From positions 62,001-126,000 of the forward strand of contig NZ_JAJNOD010000002.1 of assembly GCF_021044885.1 (NCBI RefSeq): a stretch of 64,000 nt of DNA, read 5' to 3'. The notes below the pieces were generated by a model. The model was given only the letters and a program-made list of their open reading frames with translations, was not told the origin of the DNA and did no database searches. This document shows, one piece after another, positions 41,049 through 50,020 of the stretch; positions within the stretch are counted from its first letter, which is position 1; each line of letters starts with the position of its first letter. The stretch comes from Microbacterium nymphoidis. Its GTDB lineage: Bacteria > Actinomycetota > Actinomycetes > Actinomycetales > Microbacteriaceae. Made by a program: the position numbers and the translations under genes.

Positions 41049-42200
41049 ATGAACTGGATTCACGATCGAACCGCCGCGGTGCTGGCGGGCTCCGCGATCG
41101 GCGACGCCCTGGGCGGAGCCGCGGAGGGCTTCAGCCCGGAGGCGATCCGCGAGCGATATCAGGGGCGGATCGAGGGCATCGTGCCGCCGTACCACCTGGA
41201 CTGGCAGACCGCGCGGCCGGTGAGCCCGTACCACAAGGGCGACGGGCACATCACCGATGACACCCTCATGACACAGGCGCTCATCCGCGTGTACGAGGAG
41301 CACCGCGATCACATCGACGCGTTCGCGATCGCGGATCTGCTCGTGCCGCGCCTGCAGACCGAGGTGCGGTGGATCCCGGAGTTCGAGCGCGAGTCGATCA
41401 TCCTCCACCGCATCTTCCTCGCCGAGAAGTGGCTGGTCACGCGGCTGCAGTACGGCCACGTCGACCCCCGTGAGGCCGGCGTGGGCAACGTCGTCAACTG
41501 CGGCGCCGCGATGTACATGGCTCCGGTGGGCGTCGTCAATGCGGGCAACCCGCGTGCGGCCTACGCCGAGGCCATCGACGCAGCCGGCGCGCACCAGTCC
41601 AGCTACGGGCGCGAGGCCGCGGGTGTGTTCGCGGCCGCAGTCGCCGCCGCGGTGTCGCCGGGGTCGAGCGTCGATGCGGTGGTGGAGGCGAGCATCGCCC
41701 TGGCGCACGACGGCACACGAGCCGCGATCGAGGCGGTCGTCGCGGCGGCCCGGGCCGTGCGGGGCAGCGACCATGACAGCATCGGCCAGGCGCTGCGCGA
41801 CGCCATCCGCCCGTTCGACACCGTGGGTGACGCGTACCGTCAGCCCGCGATGGACGCGCGCATCCCCTCACGCACCAAGTCGATCGAGGAACTTCCGGTG
41901 GCGCTCGGATTCCTCGTGGCGTACGAGGGCGACTTCCGCAACACGATCCTCGGACCGGTCAACTACGGCCGCGATTCGGACTCCATCGCCTCGATGGCCG
42001 GAAGCATCGCGGGCGGGATCGGCGGCATGGCTGTGATCGCCGATGACTGGCTCGACGCCATCGCCGAAGCCAGCCGGATGGACTTCTCGGAGCATGCGGA
42101 TCGTCTTGCATCCGTCGCCGAGGAGATCATGCGCAAGGATGCCGCGCGTGCCGAGGCAGACCTCCGGCGCCTCACCGCCGTCGCCGGCGGATCGCTCTGA
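41049..42200 (+). CDS. ADP-ribosylglycohydrolase family protein, ARH paralogue 1
   Basis: Protein of 383 aa with an intact DraG/ARH binuclear metal site: AIGDALGG (residues 17-23), ITDDTLMTQ (TDDT 69-72) and NYGRDSDSIASMAGSIAG (Asp309 and Asp311). These residues bind two Mg or Mn ions in known ARH enzymes, which remove ADP-ribose from proteins or hydrolyse related ribosides. It follows an importer and has RBS AGAGGAA. Cytosolic, no signal. It is the most canonical of the four tandem paralogues and overlaps the second by TGATG. Confidence 0.9.
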   Translation: MNWIHDRTAAVLAGSAIGDALGGAAEGFSPEAIRERYQGRIEGIVPPYHLDWQTARPVSPYHKGDGHITDDTLMTQALIRVYEEHRDHIDAFAIADLLVPRLQTEVRWIPEFERESIILHRIFLAEKWLVTRLQYGHVDPREAGVGNVVNCGAAMYMAPVGVVNAGNPRAAYAEAIDAAGAHQSSYGREAAGVFAAAVAAAVSPGSSVDAVVEASIALAHDGTRAAIEAVVAAARAVRGSDHDSIGQALRDAIRPFDTVGDAYRQPAMDARIPSRTKSIEELPVALGFLVAYEGDFRNTILGPVNYGRDSDSIASMAGSIAGGIGGMAVIADDWLDAIAEASRMDFSEHADRLASVAEEIMRKDAARAEADLRRLTAVAGGSL

Positions 42201-43543
42201 TGCGGCTCACCTGGGCGCAGCCCGAGGACCTGGTCGCGCACGAACTGGTTCAGTCGCGTGCCGAGGGGCATGATGTCGATGACATCGCCGATCGGTGGGC
42301 GCGGGCCGGAGGATCGCTGATTCCCGTGCGCGGCGGAGCGACTCCCGAACGCGCACCGGAGCAGCTTCGCGCGCTGGCCCGCGATCTGCTGGTCGAGCTC
42401 GACGATCGGGCAGCAGCCGCCGCGCCGCGATGGGAGGACACGGCCGCCCTCCTGCCGGAGCTGCCGGCACGACCGGTGGGCGATGACCTCGCTGACCGCG
42501 TGCACGGTGCGTGGTCGGGCCGGGCGGCGGGGTGCCTGCTCGGCAAGCCGGTGGAGAAGATCCCGCGCGCGGGCATCGAGGAGATCCTTCGGGCTACCGG
42601 TCGCTGGCCGCTGCGGACCTACTTCACCGCTCGTGGTCTTCCGGCAGAGGTGTCGGCGCGCTGGCCGTGGAACCGGCGTTCTGCGGTGAACTCCCTCGAG
42701 GAGAACATCACCGGGATGCCGGAGGACGACGACCTCAACTATCCGCTGCTGAATCTCCGGGTGCTGGAGCAGTCGGGCCGGGCCTTCACCACCGACGACA
42801 TCGCTCAGGCCTGGCTGTCGGACCTGCCCGCCGGGCGCACCTTCACTGCGGAGCGCATCGCGTACCGCAACCTCCTCGACGGTTACGCGCCGGACGAAGC
42901 GGGGCGCGTCCGCAACCCGTTCCGCGAGTGGATCGGCGCGCTGATCCGCACCGATGTGTTCGGCTGGGTCAACCCCGGCGATCTGCACGAGGCGGCACGC
43001 ATGGCGTACACGGATGGCCGCCTCAGTCACACCGGCAACGGTCTGTGGGGCGCCATGTGGGCCGCAGCTCTGGCATCCGCGTCCCTGGTGTGCGCCGACG
43101 TCGGCGAGGTCCTGGACAGCGCGGCACGCGTCGTCCCGGACGGGAGTGATCTTTCCGCGGCGCTCCGCCACGGTCGAGAGCTCGGGGAGGGGGATCGGGA
43201 CGACACCGCCGCACTGGATGAGCTGCACGCCCGGTACGGCGATCTGCACTGGGTGCACACCGTGAACAACGCCGCACTGATCGCGTTCGCGCTCGCGCGC
43301 AGCGACGGGGACTTCGGACGCGGTATCGCCCTCGCGGTGATCGCCGGATGGGACACCGACTCCGCCGGAGCCACCGTCGGGTCGGTGCTCGGCGGGCTGC
43401 TCGGACAGCGCGCCCTTCCGCCGGAGTGGACTGCTCCTCTGCAGAACCGCATCGCCACCAGTCTTCCCGGCATGCACGGCGTCCAGATCGACGATCTCGC
43501 CCGCCGGACCCTCGCCCTCATCCCCACGACACAGGAGCCCTGA
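42200..43543 (+). CDS. ADP-ribosylglycohydrolase family protein, ARH paralogue 2 (N-terminally extended)
   Basis: Protein of 447 aa. About 95 extra residues precede the ARH core (WSGRAAGCLLGKPVEKI). The first metal motif is altered to GCLLGKP, the second is MPEDDDLNYPLL (Glu175-Asp178), and the third is intact as GWDTDSAGATVGSVLGG (Asp385, Asp387). The EDDD and GWDTDS forms are seen in a separate ARH subfamily, so it is probably active but with different specificity from paralogue 1. ATG overlaps the previous stop; the next gene begins two bases after its own stop. Confidence 0.87.
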   Translation: MRLTWAQPEDLVAHELVQSRAEGHDVDDIADRWARAGGSLIPVRGGATPERAPEQLRALARDLLVELDDRAAAAAPRWEDTAALLPELPARPVGDDLADRVHGAWSGRAAGCLLGKPVEKIPRAGIEEILRATGRWPLRTYFTARGLPAEVSARWPWNRRSAVNSLEENITGMPEDDDLNYPLLNLRVLEQSGRAFTTDDIAQAWLSDLPAGRTFTAERIAYRNLLDGYAPDEAGRVRNPFREWIGALIRTDVFGWVNPGDLHEAARMAYTDGRLSHTGNGLWGAMWAAALASASLVCADVGEVLDSAARVVPDGSDLSAALRHGRELGEGDRDDTAALDELHARYGDLHWVHTVNNAALIAFALARSDGDFGRGIALAVIAGWDTDSAGATVGSVLGGLLGQRALPPEWTAPLQNRIATSLPGMHGVQIDDLARRTLALIPTTQEP

Positions 43544-43544
43544 C

Positions 43545-44537
43545 ATGACTTCCTCCCTCACCCTGCGTGAGCGCGCTCGCGGTTCGCTCGCGGGCCTCGC
43601 CATCGGCGACGCCATCGGACGGCCCGTCGAGGGCTACTCCGCACAGGAGATCCAGGCCAAGCACGGCCGCGTCACCGGATACCTCGATCCGGAGCCGGCC
43701 GGCAGCGACGACACGGAGTACGCGCTCCTCACCGCAAAGACCGTCGAGCGCGTCGGCGTGAAGGCCACGGCCGAGGACTTCGCGGAGACCTGGATCACCG
43801 ACGTGCTGCCGCAGGCCGACGACTTCAAGGGCGGCGGGTTCAGCGAGATGGCCGCCATCGACAACCTCCGTCGGGGCGTGCGACCGCCGCTGAGCGGCGA
43901 CACCATGCACGGCTGGAGCGACGGGCTTGCCATGCGCGTGAGTCCGCTCGGCATCGTCGCCGCCGGTGACGTCGAGCTCGCCCGTCGCCTGGCCGAGGCG
44001 GATGGCGCGGTCAGTCACACCACGGAGGGCATCTGGGCCGGAGTCGTGGTGTCGGTGGCGGTCACGACAGCCCTCACCGGTGCGGACGCCGCCGCCTGTT
44101 ATGACGCCGGGCTCGCCGCGATTCCCGCGGACAGCTGGACGGCGCGCAACCTCCGGGATGCGCGCGATCTTGTGGGCGCCGGTCTGGACGACGATGCGCT
44201 GGCCATCGCGCTGCACGACCGTCTCGCCGTGGCGGACTACTACTGGGCAGACCTCGCACCGGAGGCCGTGGGCCTGGCGATGGCTTCCGTGCTGCGCGCC
44301 GAAGGGCGTGCGGCGGAGTCCATTCTGTTCGCGGTGAACATGGGCCGTGACGCCGACACCACCGCCGCGATCGCCGGCACCATCGCCGGTGCGATCTCCG
44401 GCATCGAGGCGTTCCCGCAGGAGTGGGTCGCGGGCCTTCGCCCCGTCGTGGGCTCCTGCATCCGCTCCACGCGGGGGATTCACCCGCTGGACGCGGCCGA
44501 CAGACTGACCGCGCTCGTGGAAGGAGACCCGCGATGA
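43545..44537 (+). CDS. ADP-ribosylglycohydrolase family protein, ARH paralogue 3
   Basis: Protein of 330 aa with intact metal motifs: LAIGDAIGRPVEG (residues 18-30), GSDDTEYALL (SDDT 54-57) and NMGRDADTTAAIAGTIAG (Asp269, Asp271). It is shorter than paralogues 1 and 2 and aligns best with the degenerate paralogue 4 that follows. RBS ACAGGAG lies upstream of the ATG; the end overlaps paralogue 4 as ATGA. Confidence 0.9.
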   Translation: MTSSLTLRERARGSLAGLAIGDAIGRPVEGYSAQEIQAKHGRVTGYLDPEPAGSDDTEYALLTAKTVERVGVKATAEDFAETWITDVLPQADDFKGGGFSEMAAIDNLRRGVRPPLSGDTMHGWSDGLAMRVSPLGIVAAGDVELARRLAEADGAVSHTTEGIWAGVVVSVAVTTALTGADAAACYDAGLAAIPADSWTARNLRDARDLVGAGLDDDALAIALHDRLAVADYYWADLAPEAVGLAMASVLRAEGRAAESILFAVNMGRDADTTAAIAGTIAGAISGIEAFPQEWVAGLRPVVGSCIRSTRGIHPLDAADRLTALVEGDPR

Positions 44538-45511
44538 CCGACGCCTTCGCCACCATCGCCCGGGGTGTGCTCGCCGGAGAAGCAGCCTCTGCATTCAACG
44601 CCGACTATCGTGTGTACGCCCTGCCTCCCAAGCGTGTCGGGCGGGTGCGTACCCTGTCGCTCCTGGCCGATGAGACGCGGACCACCACCGTGCCGCGTCC
44701 GTTCACGCATGCGGCACCGCCGGCCGTGCTGCATCCGGGACCGGGCGAGGCGCTGGAGTGGTTCACCTTCTCCGCTCGCCAGCACGCGCAGGGATTCGGG
44801 CTGCAGGAGTGGCGTGCGCTGGCGGACACCGAGCCGCCCGTGCGATCCCGCATCGGCACGAAGCTGGCGCTGCAGAATCTGCGCGCGGGAGCCCAGCCAC
44901 CGCAGTCCGGCCACGACAATGCGCACTACTTCGATGACATCGCCATGGTGCGGGCCCTCGCCGCTGTCGCCATCGTGGGAGGCGAAGGCGCGCGTGAGGC
45001 CGCCATCGCCGATGCCTCTGTGACGCACGCGCTGGACGGCGTGTGGTGCGCAGAGGCCACGGCCCAGCTCGCGACCGCGCTCATCGCCGGTGCCGACGCC
45101 GCTGACGCGGTGACCGCCGCGATGGACGCGCTCCCGGCGCAGACCTGGTCGCGTCGTATGGCCGAAGCCTCCCTGGCCGTGGCCGCCGGCGCGCGCGGCG
45201 CGCTGGATCGGGCACGGCGGCTCAGCGTGGAGGTGGGGGACTGGATCTACAGCTATCCCATCGCCGCACCGGAGACGCTCGGTTTCCTGCTCGCACATGT
45301 GAGCGCCGCGGAGTCCGCAGAGGAGCTGATGCTGGGCGTGCTGGCACAGCCGCGCAACGCCGCCTCGCTCCCAGCGGTGGCCGGTGCGATCGCCGCGCTG
45401 CGGTTCGGTGAGGACTGGATCGCGGAGGACCTGCGCCTGGAGGATGCCCGACTCACCGGATTGTCGGTGGCGTCGTTCGCCGGACGCACGGTGGCGGAGG
45501 CCATCGGCTGA
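44534..45511 (+). CDS. Degenerate ARH paralogue 4 without metal-binding motifs
   Basis: Protein of 325 aa clearly related to paralogue 3 (shared NLRxGxxPPxSG, THALDGVW against SHTTEGIW, and the GADAADAV region). The catalytic motifs are gone: GDAIG aligns with AGEAAS, SDDTEY with ALEWFTF, and GRDADTTAAIAG with QPRNAASLPAVAG. The frame is open and uninterrupted, so it is not a simple pseudogene. It may be a regulatory or structural partner of paralogue 3, or have a new activity. It is the last gene of the operon before a hairpin. Confidence 0.8.
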   Translation: MTDAFATIARGVLAGEAASAFNADYRVYALPPKRVGRVRTLSLLADETRTTTVPRPFTHAAPPAVLHPGPGEALEWFTFSARQHAQGFGLQEWRALADTEPPVRSRIGTKLALQNLRAGAQPPQSGHDNAHYFDDIAMVRALAAVAIVGGEGAREAAIADASVTHALDGVWCAEATAQLATALIAGADAADAVTAAMDALPAQTWSRRMAEASLAVAAGARGALDRARRLSVEVGDWIYSYPIAAPETLGFLLAHVSAAESAEELMLGVLAQPRNAASLPAVAGAIAALRFGEDWIAEDLRLEDARLTGLSVASFAGRTVAEAIG

Positions 45512-45601
45512 GATGACCCGGCGTCCCGTCCAGCGATCGCGGGTCGGCAGCCGATTCGCGATGGTGAGGCCGCGCTGATCGACGGCGCGTCGCCAGAGCT
45601 G

Positions 45602-45637
45602 ACGTGGGCCGGTCGGAAATGTCCGATCGGCCCACGT
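45602..45637. terminator. Bidirectional terminator between the ARH operon and ybjQ
   Basis: Arms 45602-45616 and 45623-45637 pair at 14 of 15 positions around a 6-nt loop. It lies between convergent genes: 90 bp after the paralogue 4 stop and 9 bp from the YbjQ-family stop. Confidence 0.7.
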
Positions 45638-45646
45638 GCCGTTTCG

Positions 45647-46018
45647 CTACTGCTGGGCCTGTCCCGCGGACTGGCTGGTGGCGCCCGGCTGCCCTCCGGG
45701 GATCGGGCTGACGACCACGGCGGTGCCGTAAGCGCACACCTCGGAGAAGTTCTGCGCGATGTCTCCGGTGTCGAAGCGCATCGCCACAATGGCGTTGGCG
45801 CCGCGCTGCTGGGCATCGGCGATCATGCGGTTCATCACGTCGTTGCGTGACTCGTACATGATCTTCGTGTACTCGGTCATCTCACCGCCGCCCAGTGACC
45901 GGAACCCAGCCACGAAGTTCTGGCCGAAGTTGGCGGAGCGCACGGTGAGGCCCATGACCTCGCCGAGCACGGCCTCCACACGATAGCCGGGGATCTCATT
46001 CGTCGTCACCACGATCAT
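45647..46018 (-). CDS. YbjQ/UPF0145 family protein
   Basis: Protein of 123 aa. The family core MIVVTTNEIPGYRVEAVLGEVMGLTVRSAN and the segment RMIADAQQRGANAIVAMRFDT identify it. YbjQ proteins form a pentameric beta-rich ring sometimes called a heavy-metal-binding domain; their function is not settled. The last 20 residues are Gln/Gly/Ser-rich and outside the fold. Confidence 0.88.
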   Translation of the reverse strand: MIVVTTNEIPGYRVEAVLGEVMGLTVRSANFGQNFVAGFRSLGGGEMTEYTKIMYESRNDVMNRMIADAQQRGANAIVAMRFDTGDIAQNFSEVCAYGTAVVVSPIPGGQPGATSQSAGQAQQ

Positions 46019-46079
46019 GCGTTGATCATGCCGCTGCGTCGACGCGGCGAGACGGAGGAACGCGGCGTGTCAGGGAGGG

Positions 46080-46472
46080 TCAGCCGGGCAGCGAGTAGCG
46101 CAGGCGAACGTGATGGACCTCCTCGGCGCTCAGCAGCTCGATGGTGCCGGCCAGCCCGATGAGGTCGCCCGTACCCGAGCCGGGGACGATCTCCCAGTCG
46201 AGATGCTGTCCCGCGGAGGTCATGCGGCCGAGTTGCGCCAGGGCGAAGGAGCCGGCGCGACCATCGAGTGAGCCGGAGACCACCTCAAGGGCGACGTAGC
46301 CGGCCGCGCCGAGGCGAGGATCACCGGCCGAGAGCATCACGCCGTTGCTCGTGCCCCGAATGGAGCCGGACCACTCCTTCGTCATGTCGAACCGACCGGT
46401 CTCGGCAACGAGGCCGGTGGCGGGGGTGAGGGTGACGGTGAACCGTGCTTCGACGACGCGCTCTTCGCTCAT
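46080..46472 (-). CDS. DUF3224 domain protein
   Basis: Protein of 130 aa with the DUF3224 beta-barrel pattern (VEARFTVTLTPATG; FDMTKEWSGSIRGTSNGVML; YVALEVVSGSLDGRAGSFALAQ; DLIGLAGTIELL). Possible catalytic roles in the allene-oxide-cyclase-like fold are not shown here. It starts about 145 bp before the HIT-like gene on the opposite strand. Confidence 0.85.
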   Translation of the reverse strand: MSEERVVEARFTVTLTPATGLVAETGRFDMTKEWSGSIRGTSNGVMLSAGDPRLGAAGYVALEVVSGSLDGRAGSFALAQLGRMTSAGQHLDWEIVPGSGTGDLIGLAGTIELLSAEEVHHVRLRYSLPG

Positions 46473-46616
46473 GCCGCGACACTAGCGCGGACCTCGGACA
46501 CCACCGCGTGCGCAGCTGAACTCCTGCGGAATTCTGGATCGCCGCACGGGCGAAGGGCGTACGCTGTGGCCACATTGTTCGTCCGTGCCGCCGCGCGGGT
46601 GCATCGAGGAGGCAAG

Positions 46617-47006
46617 ATGATCGACTGCCCGTTGTGCGAGATCACCGACGGTGCCCGTGCATCTTCCGTGCTCGCCGTCCGCACCTACGCCTGTGCCGTC
46701 GTGGATGAGAACGCGCCCGCGCCCGGTCGCGTGCTCGTCGTGCCACGGCCGCACGTGAGCCGCATCTCCGAGCTCTCCGACGCGCAGGCGACGGAGCTGA
46801 TGATGCTCGCGCGCGACGTCGCCGTGGCGCTCGAGGACGCCAACATCGCGCTGGAGGGCGTTGTTGCCGAGGCGGGCAATGACGCCGTCGACGAGGAGAG
46901 CCACCTCCGCATCACGGTGATCCCGCGGATGACAGACGGTGTGAGTGAGCGCCAGCACGTCATCTCAGATGACGCACTCGCCGCGTTGCGGCGGGCGCTG
47001 GCCTGA
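46617..47006 (+). CDS. HIT-like protein lacking two histidines of the triad
   Basis: Protein of 129 aa with the HIT fold: N-terminal zinc-type motif DCPLCEI, GRVLVVPRPHVSRISELSD and the closing strand SHLRITVIPR. In active HIT hydrolases this last segment reads His-x-His-x-His; here it is His96, Arg98 and Thr100, so the second and third histidines are absent. It may bind nucleotides without hydrolysing them, or act on something else. ATG 46617 has GAGGAGG. An open frame upstream to 46566 lacks an RBS. Confidence 0.8.
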   Translation: MIDCPLCEITDGARASSVLAVRTYACAVVDENAPAPGRVLVVPRPHVSRISELSDAQATELMMLARDVAVALEDANIALEGVVAEAGNDAVDEESHLRITVIPRMTDGVSERQHVISDDALAALRRALA

Positions 47007-47015
47007 CGGGCTCCC

Positions 47016-47621
47016 TCAGACGAGGACGCTCAGCGAACCCGCGGCGTCGAGGCGCAGCAGCTGCGTGGTGACGGGTTTGGCGGCGGCCTGGTCGAACAGC
47101 TCCGTCGCGTATCCCCGCAGCGCGGCGACCGAGTCGGCGTCGTCCGCGCTGCAGATCAGCACGTGGATCCGGGTGGGGACCGCGACGGCGAGGTCGCCGG
47201 AGAGCTCGACGGCCGCACGCCAGCGGGCGGGGGTGAGCAGCACGGAAGCGCTCAGGTCCATCTCATCCGGCACCGTCAGCCGGTAGCGTCCGCCGCCGCG
47301 CTCGACGGCGATGTCGCCCCGGCGGGCGAGGTTGAACAGCGCGCGCTCGCGCAGCGCGTCGGCATCCCCGTACGTCGGTACGTCGTCGATGGAAACGATC
47401 TCCCAGGACGGGCCGGGATCGATCGCGTACGTGACGTGGACCTCACCGGCGAGCGGCTGCGCGAACGGATGCTGGCCGGCCGGGAAATCCGGGATCCGGG
47501 CGAAGATCTCCGCGTTGGCATCCAGCCACTGCTGCCCAGACAGCATCGGCACGACCACATCCGCCGGATCGGTCGTCGGCACCGGTGCGGCAACGTTCTT
47601 CTTGCGAAACAGCCAGCTCAT
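47016..47621 (-). CDS. Conserved protein of unknown function (DUF1444-like)
   Basis: Protein of 201 aa beginning MSWLFRKK. The central part includes PFAQPLAGEVHVTYAIDPGPSWEI, and ALRERALFNLARRGDIAVERGGGRYRLTVPDEMDLSASVLL, a pattern seen in DUF1444/YtpQ-type proteins; the assignment is tentative. No membrane segments or catalytic motifs are visible. It converges with the HIT-like gene (9-bp gap). Confidence 0.55.
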   Translation of the reverse strand: MSWLFRKKNVAAPVPTTDPADVVVPMLSGQQWLDANAEIFARIPDFPAGQHPFAQPLAGEVHVTYAIDPGPSWEIVSIDDVPTYGDADALRERALFNLARRGDIAVERGGGRYRLTVPDEMDLSASVLLTPARWRAAVELSGDLAVAVPTRIHVLICSADDADSVAALRGYATELFDQAAAKPVTTQLLRLDAAGSLSVLV

Positions 47622-48065
<444 letters not shown>

Positions 48066-49397
48066 TCAGAGGGACGCCGGAGCGCCGGGTTCAGTTGGGA
48101 CACTGTCGGCGGTGGGCCTGGAACTCGCCGTGCGCGACGTGCGGGTGCGCCGCCGGCGCACGAGCGTGATGGTCACTGCCAGGAGAGCGAGCACGACGGC
48201 GGGCAGGAGTGATCCCGCCGCCAGCGCGAGGAGGCCGGCGCTGAGCGCCGATGCAAGGACCGCCATCCACCATCCGCCGCTCCAGCGCTCCAGGATGCGG
48301 ACCGCGGCGATCATACCGAGCACGTAGATCGCGGTCATGCTGGACGTGTGCACGAGCACGAACGGCGCGAGCTCCAGTCCGCCGATGAGCACGAGGACGA
48401 AATAGCCCGTCATCACGACCGCGGTGAGCGCGAGCGCCCGTCGGGGTACGGCACCGGCACCCGCGCCGACGCTGAACCAGCGCGGGAGATCTCCGTTCTC
48501 CGCCAGGGAGGCGCCCAGCTTGGCGAAGGCGGCGAGGTAGGCGTTCAACACTCCGAGCGCCACGATGCCGCCCACCACGCCGACGGCCAGGCGCGCGACC
48601 GGTGAATCGGCGAGAGAGGCCAGATCCAGCAGCGGCGCACGGCTCGTGCCTGCTGATGCACCCAGGGCGCCGACGGTCACGACCTGCAGCACGAGATAGC
48701 ACGCCCCCGACAGCACGAGGGTGACCGCGGTGCCGAGGAGGACGGCGCGGCGGGGGTCGCGGAACTCGCCCGAGATGTGGGTACCCACCTCCCATCCGGC
48801 GAAGGCCCACACGAACAGCACCACGGCCGTGCCGACCCCGCCGAGACCGTGCGGCAGGAAGGGTGTGAAGTTCTGCGGATCCACGGCCGGTGCCGCAGCC
48901 CACACCACGGTGACGACGACGCCCACGAGCAGTGCGGTGAGCACCAGCTGCACACCGCCGGCCGTCCGCACCCCGAACGCGTTGATCCCGAGGGGGACGA
49001 GCAGGAAGGCGAGCGCGAGCCACGGCACCGCGCCCGCATCGATGCCCACAGTCAGTGCGACGTACTGGGCACCGAGGACCGCGACCACCGGGCCGCCTGC
49101 GGCCACGCCGAACATGAACCAGTACCCGGTCATGCGCGCCGCCGTCGGCCCGAGTGCGCGGCGGACGTAGCTGGCCACCCCGCCGGGGTCGGGATACCGC
49201 GCCGCGAGCGCCGCGAAGGTTCCCGCCAGCGGAACCGCCAGCACGATGACGGCGGTCACGGCGAGGATCGAACCCGGACCCGCAGCCTCTGCGGCGAGCG
49301 CGGGGAGTGCGAGCAGACCCGTGCCGAGCACGGAGGCGATGTACAGGGCGATGCCTTCGGCCAGGCCGATGCGGCCGTCTCGGGTGCGTGCGCTCAC
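48066..49397 (-). CDS. APC-family amino-acid permease
   Basis: Integral membrane transporter of 443 aa with about 12 hydrophobic segments. TM1 has LYIASVLGTGLLALPALAA with the unwound Gly-rich segment typical of APC carriers, and AFAGWEVGTHISGEFRDPRRA is the conserved TM6 region. It likely imports an amino acid or amine with a proton. The C-terminal tail is Arg/Thr/Ser/Pro-rich and ends in the last unit of the 18-bp minisatellite. The GTG start at 49397 is the only codon that fits before TM1. Confidence 0.85.
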   Translation of the reverse strand: MSARTRDGRIGLAEGIALYIASVLGTGLLALPALAAEAAGPGSILAVTAVIVLAVPLAGTFAALAARYPDPGGVASYVRRALGPTAARMTGYWFMFGVAAGGPVVAVLGAQYVALTVGIDAGAVPWLALAFLLVPLGINAFGVRTAGGVQLVLTALLVGVVVTVVWAAAPAVDPQNFTPFLPHGLGGVGTAVVLFVWAFAGWEVGTHISGEFRDPRRAVLLGTAVTLVLSGACYLVLQVVTVGALGASAGTSRAPLLDLASLADSPVARLAVGVVGGIVALGVLNAYLAAFAKLGASLAENGDLPRWFSVGAGAGAVPRRALALTAVVMTGYFVLVLIGGLELAPFVLVHTSSMTAIYVLGMIAAVRILERWSGGWWMAVLASALSAGLLALAAGSLLPAVVLALLAVTITLVRRRRTRTSRTASSRPTADSVPTEPGAPASL

Positions 49398-49516
49398 TCA
49401 TCCATCGTGTCGCGGGCCCCCGACATCCGCCGTGCCGGATTCCGCCACTCGCCCTCCGGATCCTGCCATTGTGTGCGGGGTGCGGGGTGCGGGCGGCCGG
49501 TGCAGGGTTGGGATCG

Positions 49517-49599
49517 TGTCGTGAAATGAGGAGAATGTGGCGAAACGAGGACTCCACGGCGGGTCTTGTCCTCGATTCACGACATGCTCCTCGTTTCGA
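49517..49599. repeat. Long imperfect hairpin, family 2 copy 1
   Basis: The left part (TGTCGTGAAATGAGGAG onward) pairs with the right part ending TCCTCGTTTCGA, with a second inner pairing CGAAACGAGGAC to GTCCTCG. It shares both arms with copy 2. Confidence 0.7.
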
Positions 49600-49887
49600 T
49601 GCGGCCCGCGAGCGGTGCGGTCGGGTGACCTCACCTGCGTGTTCCGATGCCACGTACCGGCCGAAGTCGTGTCGTGAGGTGAGGCGGCTGTCGCGAACTG
49701 GGGTGAATGCGGCGGCGGTCGTCGTCGGGTTGGTGCGTGATCCTGGTCCGATGTGGTTGAGTCCGGGAGGGGCTGCGTCGTCGTTTCGGTTGTGCGTGTG
49801 ATTCGTGGCCGCCGCGGCCGGAAGCGATGGGGTGGGAGCGAGCGAGCGAGCTGCGTCGTCCGGCGTCTTGTGGCCGGGCCGAAGTCG

Positions 49888-49974
49888 TGTCGTGAAATGA
49901 GGAGGATGTCGCCTAATAAGGAGAAGACAGCGGGTTTGGTCCTCGATTCGCGACATGATCCTCGTTTCGCGACA
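49888..49974. repeat. Long imperfect hairpin, family 2 copy 2
   Basis: About 36-bp arms (49888-49923 and 49939-49974) pair with only scattered mismatches; both contain TGTCG-GAAA-GAGGA-type blocks. It ends 46 bp before the pxpA start. Confidence 0.75.
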
Positions 49975-50020
49975 TCGTCATCAGGGATCCCGATGGGGAC
50001 GAGCGCCGTAGGGTGAGGGA

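Larger units (their letters stand above)
49398..50020. other. 623-bp gene-free region with a local hairpin family
   Basis: No gene is supported. It holds two long imperfect hairpins (49517-49599 and 49888-49974) and a related half-element near 49661-49701. The remainder is G-rich low-complexity sequence, with nothing else recognised before the pxpA start at 50021. Confidence 0.65.
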
